32,715 bases of DNA from Balneolaceae bacterium (GTDB lineage: Bacteria > Bacteroidota > Rhodothermia > Balneolales > Balneolaceae), in NCBI GenBank assembly GCA_007134085.1, contig SLLL01000123.1:1-32715 (forward strand), read 5' to 3'. Positions within the stretch are counted from its first letter, which is position 1. Each line of letters starts with the position of its first letter. Below the pieces are notes generated by a model that had not been told where the DNA came from, did no database searches, and was given only the letters and a program-made list of their open reading frames with translations. This document shows, piece after piece, positions 16,222 through 25,100 of the stretch. The translations under genes were made by a program, and so were the position numbers.

Positions 16222-16497
16222 ATGGAAGAATTAAACAGCGTAACAATTTACTGGTTAATCTCAATCGGGCTTTTTGTTGGATTTATCATTGATCTGATTA
16301 TGATAAAACGCGGTATTGGCATGATTGGAAATGTGATCGGGGGCGCTGCAGGGTCAGTAATCATTGGTGTTATTTCCATTCAATTAAACCTATTTGCTCC
16401 ATTGGTTTATGCGGCTATTGGTTCCATCGCTTTCCTTTTTTTAATCAATGTTTTCAGTTTCCATACAGAAGACAAAGTAGATGCTAAATCTGTTTGA
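16222..16497 (+). CDS. small membrane protein, GlsB/YeaQ/YmgE-like
   Basis: A 91-residue protein with three hydrophobic helices (about 9-28, 33-52, 58-79). The segment IMIKRGIGMIGNVIGGAAGSVIIG resembles the transglycosylase-associated GlsB/YeaQ/YmgE family core (a G-x-G-hydrophobic-I-G-N segment followed by a G-x-x-G helix). The role of that family is not settled; stress response has been suggested. A -7 like TATCTTAG (16176-16183, one mismatch to TAnnTTTG) could serve as promoter. It is followed after 21 bases by the phosphodiesterase-like gene. Confidence 0.7.
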   Translation: MEELNSVTIYWLISIGLFVGFIIDLIMIKRGIGMIGNVIGGAAGSVIIGVISIQLNLFAPLVYAAIGSIAFLFLINVFSFHTEDKVDAKSV

Positions 16498-16518
16498 TCT
16501 TATAAAACGTATCGTTTT

Positions 16519-17046
16519 TTGAGCTTACCACCACTTGATGGATACGTTCTTTGGCTGCTGCCTGACGAAAAATCAGCCTCAAAACTCAGGCAGCCCATTG
16601 AGAAGATCAGCAAAATTTTTGATTCGTATCCGTTTCATCCTCACATAACCATCGGGCGGGTGCCGCACTCAGATCCCGAAAAACTTACATCACTTCTTCC
16701 AGCAATAGCGGCTGGTATAAAATCTCTAAACGTTGCACCCGATGCTCTTGAGTGCAGGGATAATCCATATCAGAAATTGATATTCACAATCAAAGACGAG
16801 CACCAATTTACAGGAGCAGCTGATTCTATAGATAGGGTTTTTGAAGGTGATTTTGGCAAGAGAGATGATCATCACATATCTGTTCTGTACGCAAACACCT
16901 CTTGTGAAAATCTTGAAGAAGAAAAAATATATCTGAAGAACTATCTCAACAAACCACTTCTGTTCAACAAAATAGCTTTGGTTCACCTGGAAGGCTCACC
17001 CAATAAATGGAAGATTGTTAAAGCATGTGAGCTTCAGGCAGAGTGA
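16519..17046 (+). CDS. 2'-5' RNA ligase/cyclic phosphodiesterase family protein
   Basis: A 175-residue 2H phosphoesterase. The two H-x-[T/S] motifs are seen: H42-I-T44 in HPHITIGRV and H119-I-S121 in DHHISVLY, as needed for hydrolysis of cyclic phosphates or 2'-5' RNA bonds. The order and spacing fit the eukaryote-like cyclic nucleotide phosphodiesterase (CPDase) branch. The start is a TTG at 16519; the conserved-looking residues begin right after it (LPPLDGYVLWLLPD), and no ATG lies nearby in frame. It follows the small membrane protein by 21 bases. The natural substrate is unknown. Confidence 0.82.
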   Translation: MSLPPLDGYVLWLLPDEKSASKLRQPIEKISKIFDSYPFHPHITIGRVPHSDPEKLTSLLPAIAAGIKSLNVAPDALECRDNPYQKLIFTIKDEHQFTGAADSIDRVFEGDFGKRDDHHISVLYANTSCENLEEEKIYLKNYLNKPLLFNKIALVHLEGSPNKWKIVKACELQAE

Positions 17047-17119
17047 GTTTACATTTGTATGTATTTAGCATATTTACGACAATAGGTGTACTAACTACCA
17101 TAATGTAAAAAGGAGGATG

Positions 17120-18523
17120 ATGAGCGACTATAAGTTTTATGAACAGGTAAATAAAGCGTTCGATAAAGCCGCTGCCTACACACGATTTGATAAAGGGCTG
17201 CTTGCGCAGATGAAATCTTGCAATGATGTACTGCATATTACATTCCCGTTGGAGAGAGATGACGGCAGTATTGAAGTAATTCATGCATGGCGGGTAGAGC
17301 ACAGCCACCATAAGCTGCCAACAAAAGGGGGTATCCGGTATGCCATGACTGTTAATGAAGATGAAACGATGGCCCTTGCCGCTTTGATGACCTATAAATG
17401 TGCGGTTGTGGATGTGCCGTTTGGTGGGGCGAAGGGAGGTATCCGAATCAATAAGAACAACTATTCGGATGAAGAGCTGGAGCGCATCACCCGGAGGTAC
17501 ACATTCCAGCTTTACAAGAAAAATTTTATTGGGCCTGGATCTGATGTGCCGGCACCCGACTATGGCACGAGTGCCCGTGAGATGGGATGGATACTGGATA
17601 CTTTCAGACAGATAAGCTCTGATATTGACGCAGAAGGGTGTGTTACCGGAAAGCCGTTAAGCCAGGGTGGCATTCGAGGCAGAACCGAAGCAACCGGACG
17701 CGGTGTTTTTTTTGGTATTGAAGAGGCATGCTCGAACACCGAGGATATGAAAGAACTTGGCCTTGAGCCCGGTATTGAAGGGAAGACATTTATCGTGCAG
17801 GGGCTTGGTAATGTAGGCTATCATTCTGCTAAATATTTGACTGAAGCCGGAGCCATTATGGTTGGTGTAGCTGAGATGGACGGCTCTATTTACAACAGCA
17901 ATGGTATAGACCTTGAAAAGTTGATGGAGTACAAAAAGGAGACGGGTGGTGTAACAGGTTTTGAAGGTACTACGAAGCTTAAAGACAGCTGGGCCGTACT
18001 TGAGGAAGAGTGTGATATTCTCATTCCGGCAGCTCTGGAAAACCAGCTGAACATGAAAAATGCCAAAAAAATTAAAGCAAAAATTATTGGTGAAGCTGCA
18101 AACGGGCCAACCACATCCGATGCCCACGAAATTATTAAAAGCAGAGGGGCGCTGATTATACCGGACAACTATCTGAATGCCGGTGGTGTAACCGTCTCAT
18201 ATTTTGAATGGCTCAAGAACATTCAACATGTTCGTTTTGGCAGAATGGGCAAGCGTTTTGAGGAGGATAGCTTCAAACGAATTCTTACTGTGATTGAAAC
18301 CATTTCTGACAGAAATTTTACACAAAAAGAACTCGAAACGCTTGCGCGCGGAGCAGGCGAACGGGAACTTGTTGATTCCGGTCTGAAGGATACAATGGTA
18401 AACAGCTACAACGAGATAAATGAGCTGAGAAAACTTCACAATGTTGACCTCAGAACAGCTGCATTCATCAGTGCAATCAACAAAGTTGGCGGTATCTACG
18501 AGCAGATGGGAATATTTCCATAG
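17120..18523 (+). CDS. Glu/Leu/Phe/Val-type NAD(P) dehydrogenase (glutamate dehydrogenase)
   Basis: A 467-residue amino-acid dehydrogenase. The substrate-binding lysines are K69 in LPTKGGIR and K93 in MTYK, and the catalytic lysine is K105 in PFGGAKGGI. VPAPDYGTSAREMGWI and TGKPLSQGG are typical of glutamate dehydrogenase, and the Rossmann loop is GLGNVG. It converts glutamate and water to 2-oxoglutarate and ammonia with NAD(P)H, reversibly. AGGAGG (17111-17116) directly precedes two adjacent ATG codons at 17117 and 17120; the second gives the less extreme spacing and is chosen. The next gene rightward is hutI, whose pathway makes glutamate, so a catabolic direction is plausible (inference). 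Confidence 0.93.
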   Translation: MSDYKFYEQVNKAFDKAAAYTRFDKGLLAQMKSCNDVLHITFPLERDDGSIEVIHAWRVEHSHHKLPTKGGIRYAMTVNEDETMALAALMTYKCAVVDVPFGGAKGGIRINKNNYSDEELERITRRYTFQLYKKNFIGPGSDVPAPDYGTSAREMGWILDTFRQISSDIDAEGCVTGKPLSQGGIRGRTEATGRGVFFGIEEACSNTEDMKELGLEPGIEGKTFIVQGLGNVGYHSAKYLTEAGAIMVGVAEMDGSIYNSNGIDLEKLMEYKKETGGVTGFEGTTKLKDSWAVLEEECDILIPAALENQLNMKNAKKIKAKIIGEAANGPTTSDAHEIIKSRGALIIPDNYLNAGGVTVSYFEWLKNIQHVRFGRMGKRFEEDSFKRILTVIETISDRNFTQKELETLARGAGERELVDSGLKDTMVNSYNEINELRKLHNVDLRTAAFISAINKVGGIYEQMGIFP

Positions 18524-18543
18524 TTTAGATTACATAAAAAAAT

Positions 18544-18565
18544 CCTGCGCGTGTCAACGTGCAGG
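18544..18565. other. GC-rich hairpin between the dehydrogenase gene and hutI
   Basis: CCTGCGCG (18544-18551) pairs with CGTGCAGG (18558-18565), one pair being G-U, around TGTCAA. It lies 20 bases after the dehydrogenase stop. A run of seven A precedes it and no T-run follows, so by polarity it fits a reverse-strand terminator better than a forward one; it may still weaken read-through into hutI. Confidence 0.4.
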
Positions 18566-18688
18566 GCTCAATAGTATGCATTTCTTTTAACCAAAACATT
18601 TATATACTACTACGCCAAATGTGAGAGAAGGTTTCATTTTTTCTCATCTTTTTTAAAAAAATAATAGGCACTTAATCACTAATCCCAC

Positions 18689-19906
18689 ATGCATGTATTA
18701 AAAAATATCTCCACCCTGTATACATGCCGCAGGGAAGGCTTGCAGAAGAATGTTCATCCCATACAAAATGCTGCTGTAGTTTGGGCTGAAGGTAAATTTA
18801 AGTGGGTAGGGAAAGAAGAAGGCCTGCCCGAAGAGTATCATTCGGCAGAAGTTGTGGATGCAAAAGGCAATATGGTAGTGCCCGGCCTGGTAGATTGCCA
18901 CACTCACCTCTGTTTCGGCGGATGGCGCCCTGATGAATTTGAGATGCGTATTCGCGGAAAAAGTTATCTGGAAATTGCCAAGGCGGGTGGCGGAATTCTT
19001 TCAACGGTGAAACAGACACGTGCTGCAACTTTTGAGGAGCTTTATGAAAAGTCTGCATCACTCCTGAAGAAAATAATGGCACGTGGAGTTACAACAATTG
19101 AGTGCAAAAGCGGCTATGGGTTAGCATTACAGGACGAAATTAAACAGCTTCGGGTTTATAAAAAGCTCCAGGAACACTTTCCTGTTGAAATAAAAATCAC
19201 TTTTTTGGGAGCACACACAATCCCGCCTGAGTTTAAGTCAAATCGAAACGGATACATTGGCCTGATTCTTAACGAGATGATACCGGCAGTGGCCGAAGAG
19301 AATCTTGCTGATTTTTGCGACGTATTTGTGGAAGAGTCTGCTTTCACGGTAGAAGAAGCCCAGAAAATTCTGGAAACAGGGAAAAAGTATGGCCTAACCC
19401 CAAAACTTCATGCAGATCAACTCAGTGATGGTGGTGGGGCTGAGCTTGCCGCAGAGGTTGGTGCCATCAGTGCGGACCATCTTGAGCAGGTTTCTGATGA
19501 AGGCCTCAAAAAAATGGCAGAGCATGGAGTTACAGGGGTTACGCTTCCACTTGCATCGCTTTACACCCAACAGCCCTATTTAGATTGCCGCCGCCTTGTT
19601 GAAGCAGGCGTGCCTGTGGCAGTGGCTACCGACTTCAATCCCGGTTCAGCTCCAAGTTTCGATCTGCCCCTCGCCATGATGCTCACCTGTAACCACGGCC
19701 GCCTTACGCCCGCAGAGACATTAAAAGCTGCCACCATCTGTGCGGCACAAGCAATTGGTATGGAGAATGTTGTGGGATCGGTTGAACCCGGCAAAAAGGC
19801 TGACTTCCTGATCATCAACTCGCCTGATATCAACTTTTGGATGTATCATTTCGGTGGGAGTGAAATAGAGAGAATTTATATAAAAGGGGAGATCTTACGC
19901 GCCTAA
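18689..19906 (+). CDS. hutI: imidazolonepropionase
   Basis: A 405-residue amidohydrolase that opens 4-imidazolone-5-propionate to N-formimino-L-glutamate, the third step of histidine breakdown. Metal ligands are H71 and H73 (DCHTHLCFGG), H241 (HADQLSDGGG) and D315 (ATDFNPGSAP); H264 is in SADHLEQ. ECKSGYGL (138-144) is the typical substrate loop. Length is normal. ATG 18689 matches the family N-terminus; no ribosome-binding site stands out. hutG lies downstream, separated by an antiporter gene. hutH and hutU are not in the window. Confidence 0.96.
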   Translation: MHVLKNISTLYTCRREGLQKNVHPIQNAAVVWAEGKFKWVGKEEGLPEEYHSAEVVDAKGNMVVPGLVDCHTHLCFGGWRPDEFEMRIRGKSYLEIAKAGGGILSTVKQTRAATFEELYEKSASLLKKIMARGVTTIECKSGYGLALQDEIKQLRVYKKLQEHFPVEIKITFLGAHTIPPEFKSNRNGYIGLILNEMIPAVAEENLADFCDVFVEESAFTVEEAQKILETGKKYGLTPKLHADQLSDGGGAELAAEVGAISADHLEQVSDEGLKKMAEHGVTGVTLPLASLYTQQPYLDCRRLVEAGVPVAVATDFNPGSAPSFDLPLAMMLTCNHGRLTPAETLKAATICAAQAIGMENVVGSVEPGKKADFLIINSPDINFWMYHFGGSEIERIYIKGEILRA

Positions 19907-19953
19907 AATGCTATTTTTTAAATGATTTTTTCATAGCTATAAAATAGGTTTCA

Positions 19954-21045
19954 GTGACAGCACCCATTATTTGGTTTATCATCGGATTAATTGCCCTCAT
20001 CGGCGGGGCTGAAGTGCTGGTGAGGTCTGTTTCGAAACTTGCGGTAATTTCCGGCATACCCAAGCTTGTAATAGGTTTAACAGTGGTTGCTTTTGGTACA
20101 AGTGCGCCTGAGCTCGCCATCAGTATTCAGGCAGGTATTGAGGGTAAAACCGATATCATGCTGGGTAATATCATTGGCAGTAATATCTCAAACACCCTGT
20201 TAATTCTGGGGATTTCTGCACTTTTTATTCCACTCAAAGTGAATAAATATCTGATTAAATGGGATGTGCCCATTATGATCGCTATCACTCTACTTGTTTA
20301 CGTTTTAGCACTGAGTGGATCCATCTCGTTTTTTGAGTGTCTGTTATTATCCGTCATCTTAATTGTATACCTGATCTACCTCGCCCGCAGAAAAGGCGGT
20401 TCAACCCCTGAAACGGTTGAAACTGTTGACCGGTCTGTTTCCACAATAGTGGTTAATTTGCTTATTACAATCGTTGGTTTCATAGCGTTAATTTCCGGCG
20501 CAAATTGGCTGATAGAGAGTGCGGTTATTTTTGCCGAAATGGCCGGAGTAAGTGAGCTGACTATTGGACTTACTATTGTGGCAATCGGAACATCACTTCC
20601 GGAGATTGTAGTTTCGCTTGCTGCTGCGATGAAGGGAGAACGAGACATTGCTGTTGGAAGCGTAATTGGCAGCAACATTCTTAACCTCTTAGCAGTGCTT
20701 GGTGTTTCCGGGCTCTTTATACCCGGTGCCATTCCGGTTCAGGATGTTCTTGTTTCGTTTGACCTGATTGTTTTGATAGCTGCTTCCATACTTTGTGTGC
20801 CAATTTTTTACACCGGCTACAAAATTGTGCGCTGGGAGGGGGCAATGTTTCTGTTTTTCTACTTTGCTTATCTGTTTTATCTCTATCTCTCATCCGCCGA
20901 TCACGATTTTCTTACCGTATTTGTGAATATGCTAATCTACTTCATTATACCGGTGGTGATTTTAGCCATACTTTTAAATACTGCATTAGAGGCTAAAAAG
21001 AGATACCGGTTCAGAAATTTTAACCCAAACAACGGCGATGGATAA
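19954..21045 (+). CDS. calcium/sodium antiporter (CaCA family, YrbG-like)
   Basis: A 363-residue integral membrane exchanger with two inverted homologous halves. The alpha-1 repeat is GTSAPELAISIQAG, followed by LGNIIGSNISNTLLILG; the alpha-2 repeat is GTSLPEIVVSLAAAMKG, followed by GSVIGSNILNLLAVLG. The conserved acidic residues (E in each PE) that bind the cation are present. About ten transmembrane segments. The start is a GTG at 19954 with a weak AGG ahead. The last 8 bases overlap the hutG start, so translation of the two is linked. Why an ion exchanger sits between hutI and hutG is not clear from sequence. Confidence 0.9.
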   Translation: MTAPIIWFIIGLIALIGGAEVLVRSVSKLAVISGIPKLVIGLTVVAFGTSAPELAISIQAGIEGKTDIMLGNIIGSNISNTLLILGISALFIPLKVNKYLIKWDVPIMIAITLLVYVLALSGSISFFECLLLSVILIVYLIYLARRKGGSTPETVETVDRSVSTIVVNLLITIVGFIALISGANWLIESAVIFAEMAGVSELTIGLTIVAIGTSLPEIVVSLAAAMKGERDIAVGSVIGSNILNLLAVLGVSGLFIPGAIPVQDVLVSFDLIVLIAASILCVPIFYTGYKIVRWEGAMFLFFYFAYLFYLYLSSADHDFLTVFVNMLIYFIIPVVILAILLNTALEAKKRYRFRNFNPNNGDG

Positions 21046-21919
21046 CGATCTAAGAGTAAGGGATTTTATCGGAAGGCTACCTGAGGCTGATTCGAAAGTT
21101 CACATCCTTGAATTTCCATCAGATCATGGGGTATTTACAAATGGCGGCAGGCCGGGGGCATCAAAAGCACCGGCGCTAATTCGTGCTGCACTTGGCAACC
21201 TTACTCCTCATGCTGTTCACTACCAGAAACACACCGATACTTTGGAGCGAACCACATTTGCCGGAACAGTTCCCTGTGAAAATGATGTAGAAAAAGATCA
21301 GCAACGTCTTGGCAATGAGATTTCTAAACGGCTTAAGGCCGGAATTCTCCCAATTATCCTTGGAGGTGGACATGAAACGGCATTCGGCCACTTTCTTGGA
21401 TATGCATTATCCAAAAAGGAAGTATCCATCATAAATATCGATGCGCACACCGACGTGAGGCCGCTAAAAGGTGGGCTGCCACACTCAGGGTCACCATTCA
21501 GGCAGGCTATTGAACACAGTTCAGTGTGTTGCAAAGGGTATCACGTTTTTGGGCTGAATACATCGGCAGTTTCATTTCAGCATTTCAACTATGCGAAGAG
21601 TGCCGGCACGGCTATTTTTGATAATGAACTGACTCCACAACTAATTTTGGATCATTTAGAAAAGCTGGAAAGCCCGGTTATGGTAACGATGGATATGGAT
21701 GTGGTGAATCAGGCTGAGGCACCCGGAGTTAGTGCGCCCAACGCATCTGGCATATCAAAAGAGTTGTGGCTTGAGCTTGCCTTCGAGTTTGGCAAGTGCA
21801 GCAAGGTAACATCGTTTGATCTTTGCGAAGTAAACCCGCTTTTCGACCGTGATAACCAAACTGTAAAGCTTGCCGCACTTACAGTCTGGCATTTTCTTCT
21901 CGGATTTTCACGGAGGTAA
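21038..21919 (+). CDS. hutG: formimidoylglutamase (arginase/ureohydrolase family)
   Basis: A 293-residue ureohydrolase. The binuclear manganese ligands are seen: H112 (GGGHE), D135, H137 and D139 (IDAHTD), and D219 and D221 (MDMD). GSPFRQAI and the substrate region favour formimidoylglutamase, which splits N-formimino-glutamate into glutamate and formamide, over arginase or agmatinase. The hutI gene two positions upstream supports this. The ATG at 21038 overlaps the end of the antiporter gene by 8 bases. A hairpin terminator follows. Confidence 0.92.
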   Translation: MDNDLRVRDFIGRLPEADSKVHILEFPSDHGVFTNGGRPGASKAPALIRAALGNLTPHAVHYQKHTDTLERTTFAGTVPCENDVEKDQQRLGNEISKRLKAGILPIILGGGHETAFGHFLGYALSKKEVSIINIDAHTDVRPLKGGLPHSGSPFRQAIEHSSVCCKGYHVFGLNTSAVSFQHFNYAKSAGTAIFDNELTPQLILDHLEKLESPVMVTMDMDVVNQAEAPGVSAPNASGISKELWLELAFEFGKCSKVTSFDLCEVNPLFDRDNQTVKLAALTVWHFLLGFSRR

Positions 21920-21930
21920 ATTGCAAATCT

Positions 21931-21966
21931 GCATCAGTTAGAACACACTAATTGATGTATTTTATC
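21931..21966 (+). terminator. probable terminator after hutG
   Basis: ATCAGTTAG (21933-21941) pairs with CTAATTGAT (21948-21956), with one G-U pair and a loop of AACACA, extendable by a C-G pair outside. It is followed by GTATTTTATC. The stem is AT-rich and the T-run short, so strength is uncertain. Confidence 0.55.
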
Positions 21967-22160
21967 TCTGTGTAGCGAGAACAGGTGGAATGTGATCGCT
22001 CATCAATTATTATAGCGAGTGAAAACACAATATCTCGTCTTCATCCCTCCTGAGAAGCGTCGGGATTGCCACACAGTGATCCCTTTGGGGCGCTCGATAA
22101 GACGGACTGGAGTAAAAAAGTATCTTAATATCGAACTTCGCTTCCAAAAGGGATGCTGTA
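21967..22160. repeat. degenerate intergenic repeat candidate between hutG and secA
   Basis: This convergent spacer has no gene I can support. It contains a direct repeat TAGCGAG (21973-21979 and 22013-22019), an inverted pair CGTCTT/AAGACG (22036-22041 and 22099-22104), and a longer-range inverted pair ATCCCTTT/AAAGGGAT (22079-22086 and 22147-22154). The GTCGGGATTGCCACACAGTGA stretch (from about 22059) resembles dispersed intergenic repeats seen in Bacteroidota-like genomes. It may also include the secA terminator. Its copy number cannot be judged here. Confidence 0.35.
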
Positions 22161-22161
22161 C

Positions 22162-25100
22162 TTACTTTTCAACAAGTATCCAGCCGTCTTCATCCACCAT
22201 TTTTTTGGCGTACTTCCACTTAACTTTCTTCGTCTGATTGGTGCTCAGGTTCTGAACTTTCACGAAATCGTTACGGCCCGGTTCGTCTTCAACGGTAACC
22301 GGCTGGCGTTTCTCGCCGGGGGCTGATGGCCTTGCCTGATTTCCATTTTCGCCGCTTGGCGCCCCTCTGAAGCCCATATTGGTGGAATCAGCGTGCTGGG
22401 TTTGCGCTTTGGCCATATCGTATTTGCCCTGAGTTTTCTGTGCCTGCTGCGGTGCGCCAGACATTTCAGGTATCGCTTTCCAGATAAGTGTGATGGTCTC
22501 TTTGTTGATCTCATCAAGCAAGCCCTTAAACATCTCAAATGCTTCGCGCTTATACTCAAGGAGGGGATCTTTCTGCCCGAATGACCGCAAGCCGATACCC
22601 TCTTTCACGGTATCCAGCTCGCGCAGGTGTTCCATCCACTTGTTATCGATGGTTGCGAGGATAGCCGTACGTTCAAGTGCCCGGGCAACTTCGCGGCCCT
22701 GATTCTTCTCAGCTCTTGCAACATCTACAATAATTCTCATCCTGCGGATGCCGTCACTGAAAATCACTTGGATTTTGGTTGGTTTCTTCTCGGCATCAGA
22801 AGCTTGTATTTGCTGAATTATTCGATAAAGTGGTTCAGCAATGAGCTTCTCTTTCTTTCTGTACACTTCAAACGAGCGTTCTATGATGTGGTCTGTCAGC
22901 CCGTCTTCACCCCAGATTGCCCATTTATCGCGGTCAATATCAATCTCAACGGCCAGAAGCCGCAGAATTTCATCTCGAAGTTTTTCAAAATCACCACTTG
23001 GGAAATGCTCATAAACTACATTCTCGATAAGGTTCTCAATCATGTCGAAAATGTCGCTCTGTAGCTGGTCGCCTTTTAGCGCGTGTTTTCTTCTTGAGTA
23101 GATTACTTTTCGCTGGTTGTTCAGAACATCATCAAACTCAAGCTGCCGCTTTCTGATGCTGAAGTTATTCTGCTCAACTTTTTTCTGCGCTCTTTCGAGT
23201 GATTTTGTAACCCATGGGTGCTGAATAACCTCACCTTCATCGAAATTCAGTTTGTCCATAATATTGGCAATACGGTCGGTACCGCCAAAGAGGGTCATCA
23301 GGTCGTCCTCAAGAGATACAAAGAACTGAGTTTCGCCGGGATCTCCCTGTCGCCCTGCACGGCCACGCAGCTGGAGGTCAATCCTTCGGGATTCGTGCCG
23401 GGCTGTACCTAAAATGGCAAGGCCGCCATTGGCTTTTACCTCGTCGGTTAGTTTAATGTCGGTACCGCGGCCCGCCATGTTTGTTGCAACAGTTACAGCG
23501 CCCGGACGCCCGGCTTGCGCAACAATCTCACTTTCGTGTGCGTGCTGCTTGGCATTTAATACGTTGTGCGGAATTTTTGCCCGCTTAAGCATACGGCTGA
23601 TGCTCTCCGATACATCAACACTGGTAGTACCCACCAGCACAGGCTGCCCTTTTTCGTGGTATTCACGAATCTTATCGATCGTTGCCTTGTATTTTTCACG
23701 GCTGGTGCGGAAGATCAGATCCTCTTTATCATCCCGGATTATAGGCCGATTAGTAGGTATAACGGTAACATCAAGGCTGTAAATCTCGTTGAATTCACCC
23801 TCTTCCGTTGCGGCAGTACCCGTCATACCGGCAAGTTTGTGGTACATACGGAAGTAGTTTTGCAGCGTAATGGTGGCGTACGTTTGTGTAGCTGCTTCAA
23901 TCTTAACATTCTCTTTTGCTTCAATAGCCTGATGGAGCCCATCAGAGTAGCGCCGGCCGGAGAGTACCCGCCCGGTGTGTTCATCTACAATCTGTACTTT
24001 ACCGTCCTGAACAATGTACTCTTCTTCCCGCTCGAATAGCGTGTATGATTTCAGAAGCTGATTAATAGTGTGGATACGGTCGCCGCGCTCAGCAAATAAT
24101 CGGTGCAGTTCGTTGAAACGTTTTTCACGCTCTTGCTTAACTTCTTCTTTAATCTCTTCAATCTTTTTCGACTTGTAATCATCACTGAACTCGCTGTTCG
24201 CTTCAATCTCATCGATTTTCTCTTTTCTTAGCGTATCGGTCTCTTCTTCGATGATGGATGTTTCAAGCCCGAGGTCAGGAATAACAAAGAATTCATCTCC
24301 CTCTTTATCAGTGGTGATGAAATCTCGGCCTTTATCGGTCATCTCTATCGACTTCTGCTTCAGGTTTACCGCGTAGTAGAGGTACTCATCAACAAAAGGC
24401 ATGTTTTTGGCGTTATCTGCCAGATATAAACTTTCGGTTTGCTGTACCAGGCGCTGGTAGGAAGCTTCCTGCATCATCTTACGGAACTTCTTGTTTTTCG
24501 GGAAGCCCCGCTCTGCACGGAAAAGGGCAAGCCCTGCAGCTTCGAAGTTTTCGGCTTCGTACTCTTTCTCTGCTTCGCTAACCAACGAAGCAACAAGAGC
24601 TTTTTGAGCTTTTACAAGTGCTTCAACCCGCGGCTTCATCTCCTGATATTTTTGCTGCCCCGTTGATTGTGGTACCGGGCCTGAAATAATCAGCGGGGTA
24701 CGGGCTTCATCAATCAGAATAGAGTCCACCTCATCAATAATGGCAAAGTGGTGATCGCGCTGTACCAGCTGCTCCTCTTCAACCACCATATTGTCGCGAA
24801 GGTAATCAAAACCAAATTCGTTGTTGGTTCCGTAGGTAATATCAGCACGGTAGGCTTTCCTGCGGGCCTCTGTATTTGGAGAGTATCTGTCGATGCAATC
24901 AACATGGAGGCCGTGGAAGTTAAAAATAGGCTCATTCCACTCTGCATCACGCTGTGCGAGGTAGGTGTTCACTGTAATAACGTGAACTCCGCGCCCGGCA
25001 AGTGCATTCAGGTAGGAAGGGAAAATGGCAGACAGGGTTTTACCTTCACCGGTTTTCATCTCGGAGATGCTGCTCTTGTGCATAGCTACAGCTCCAACAA

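Noticed and set aside
22019-22237. 72-residue frame in the hutG-secA spacer
   Set aside because: It runs into secA on the opposite strand, begins with GTG without a ribosome-binding site, and its translation reads like a translated intergenic repeat.
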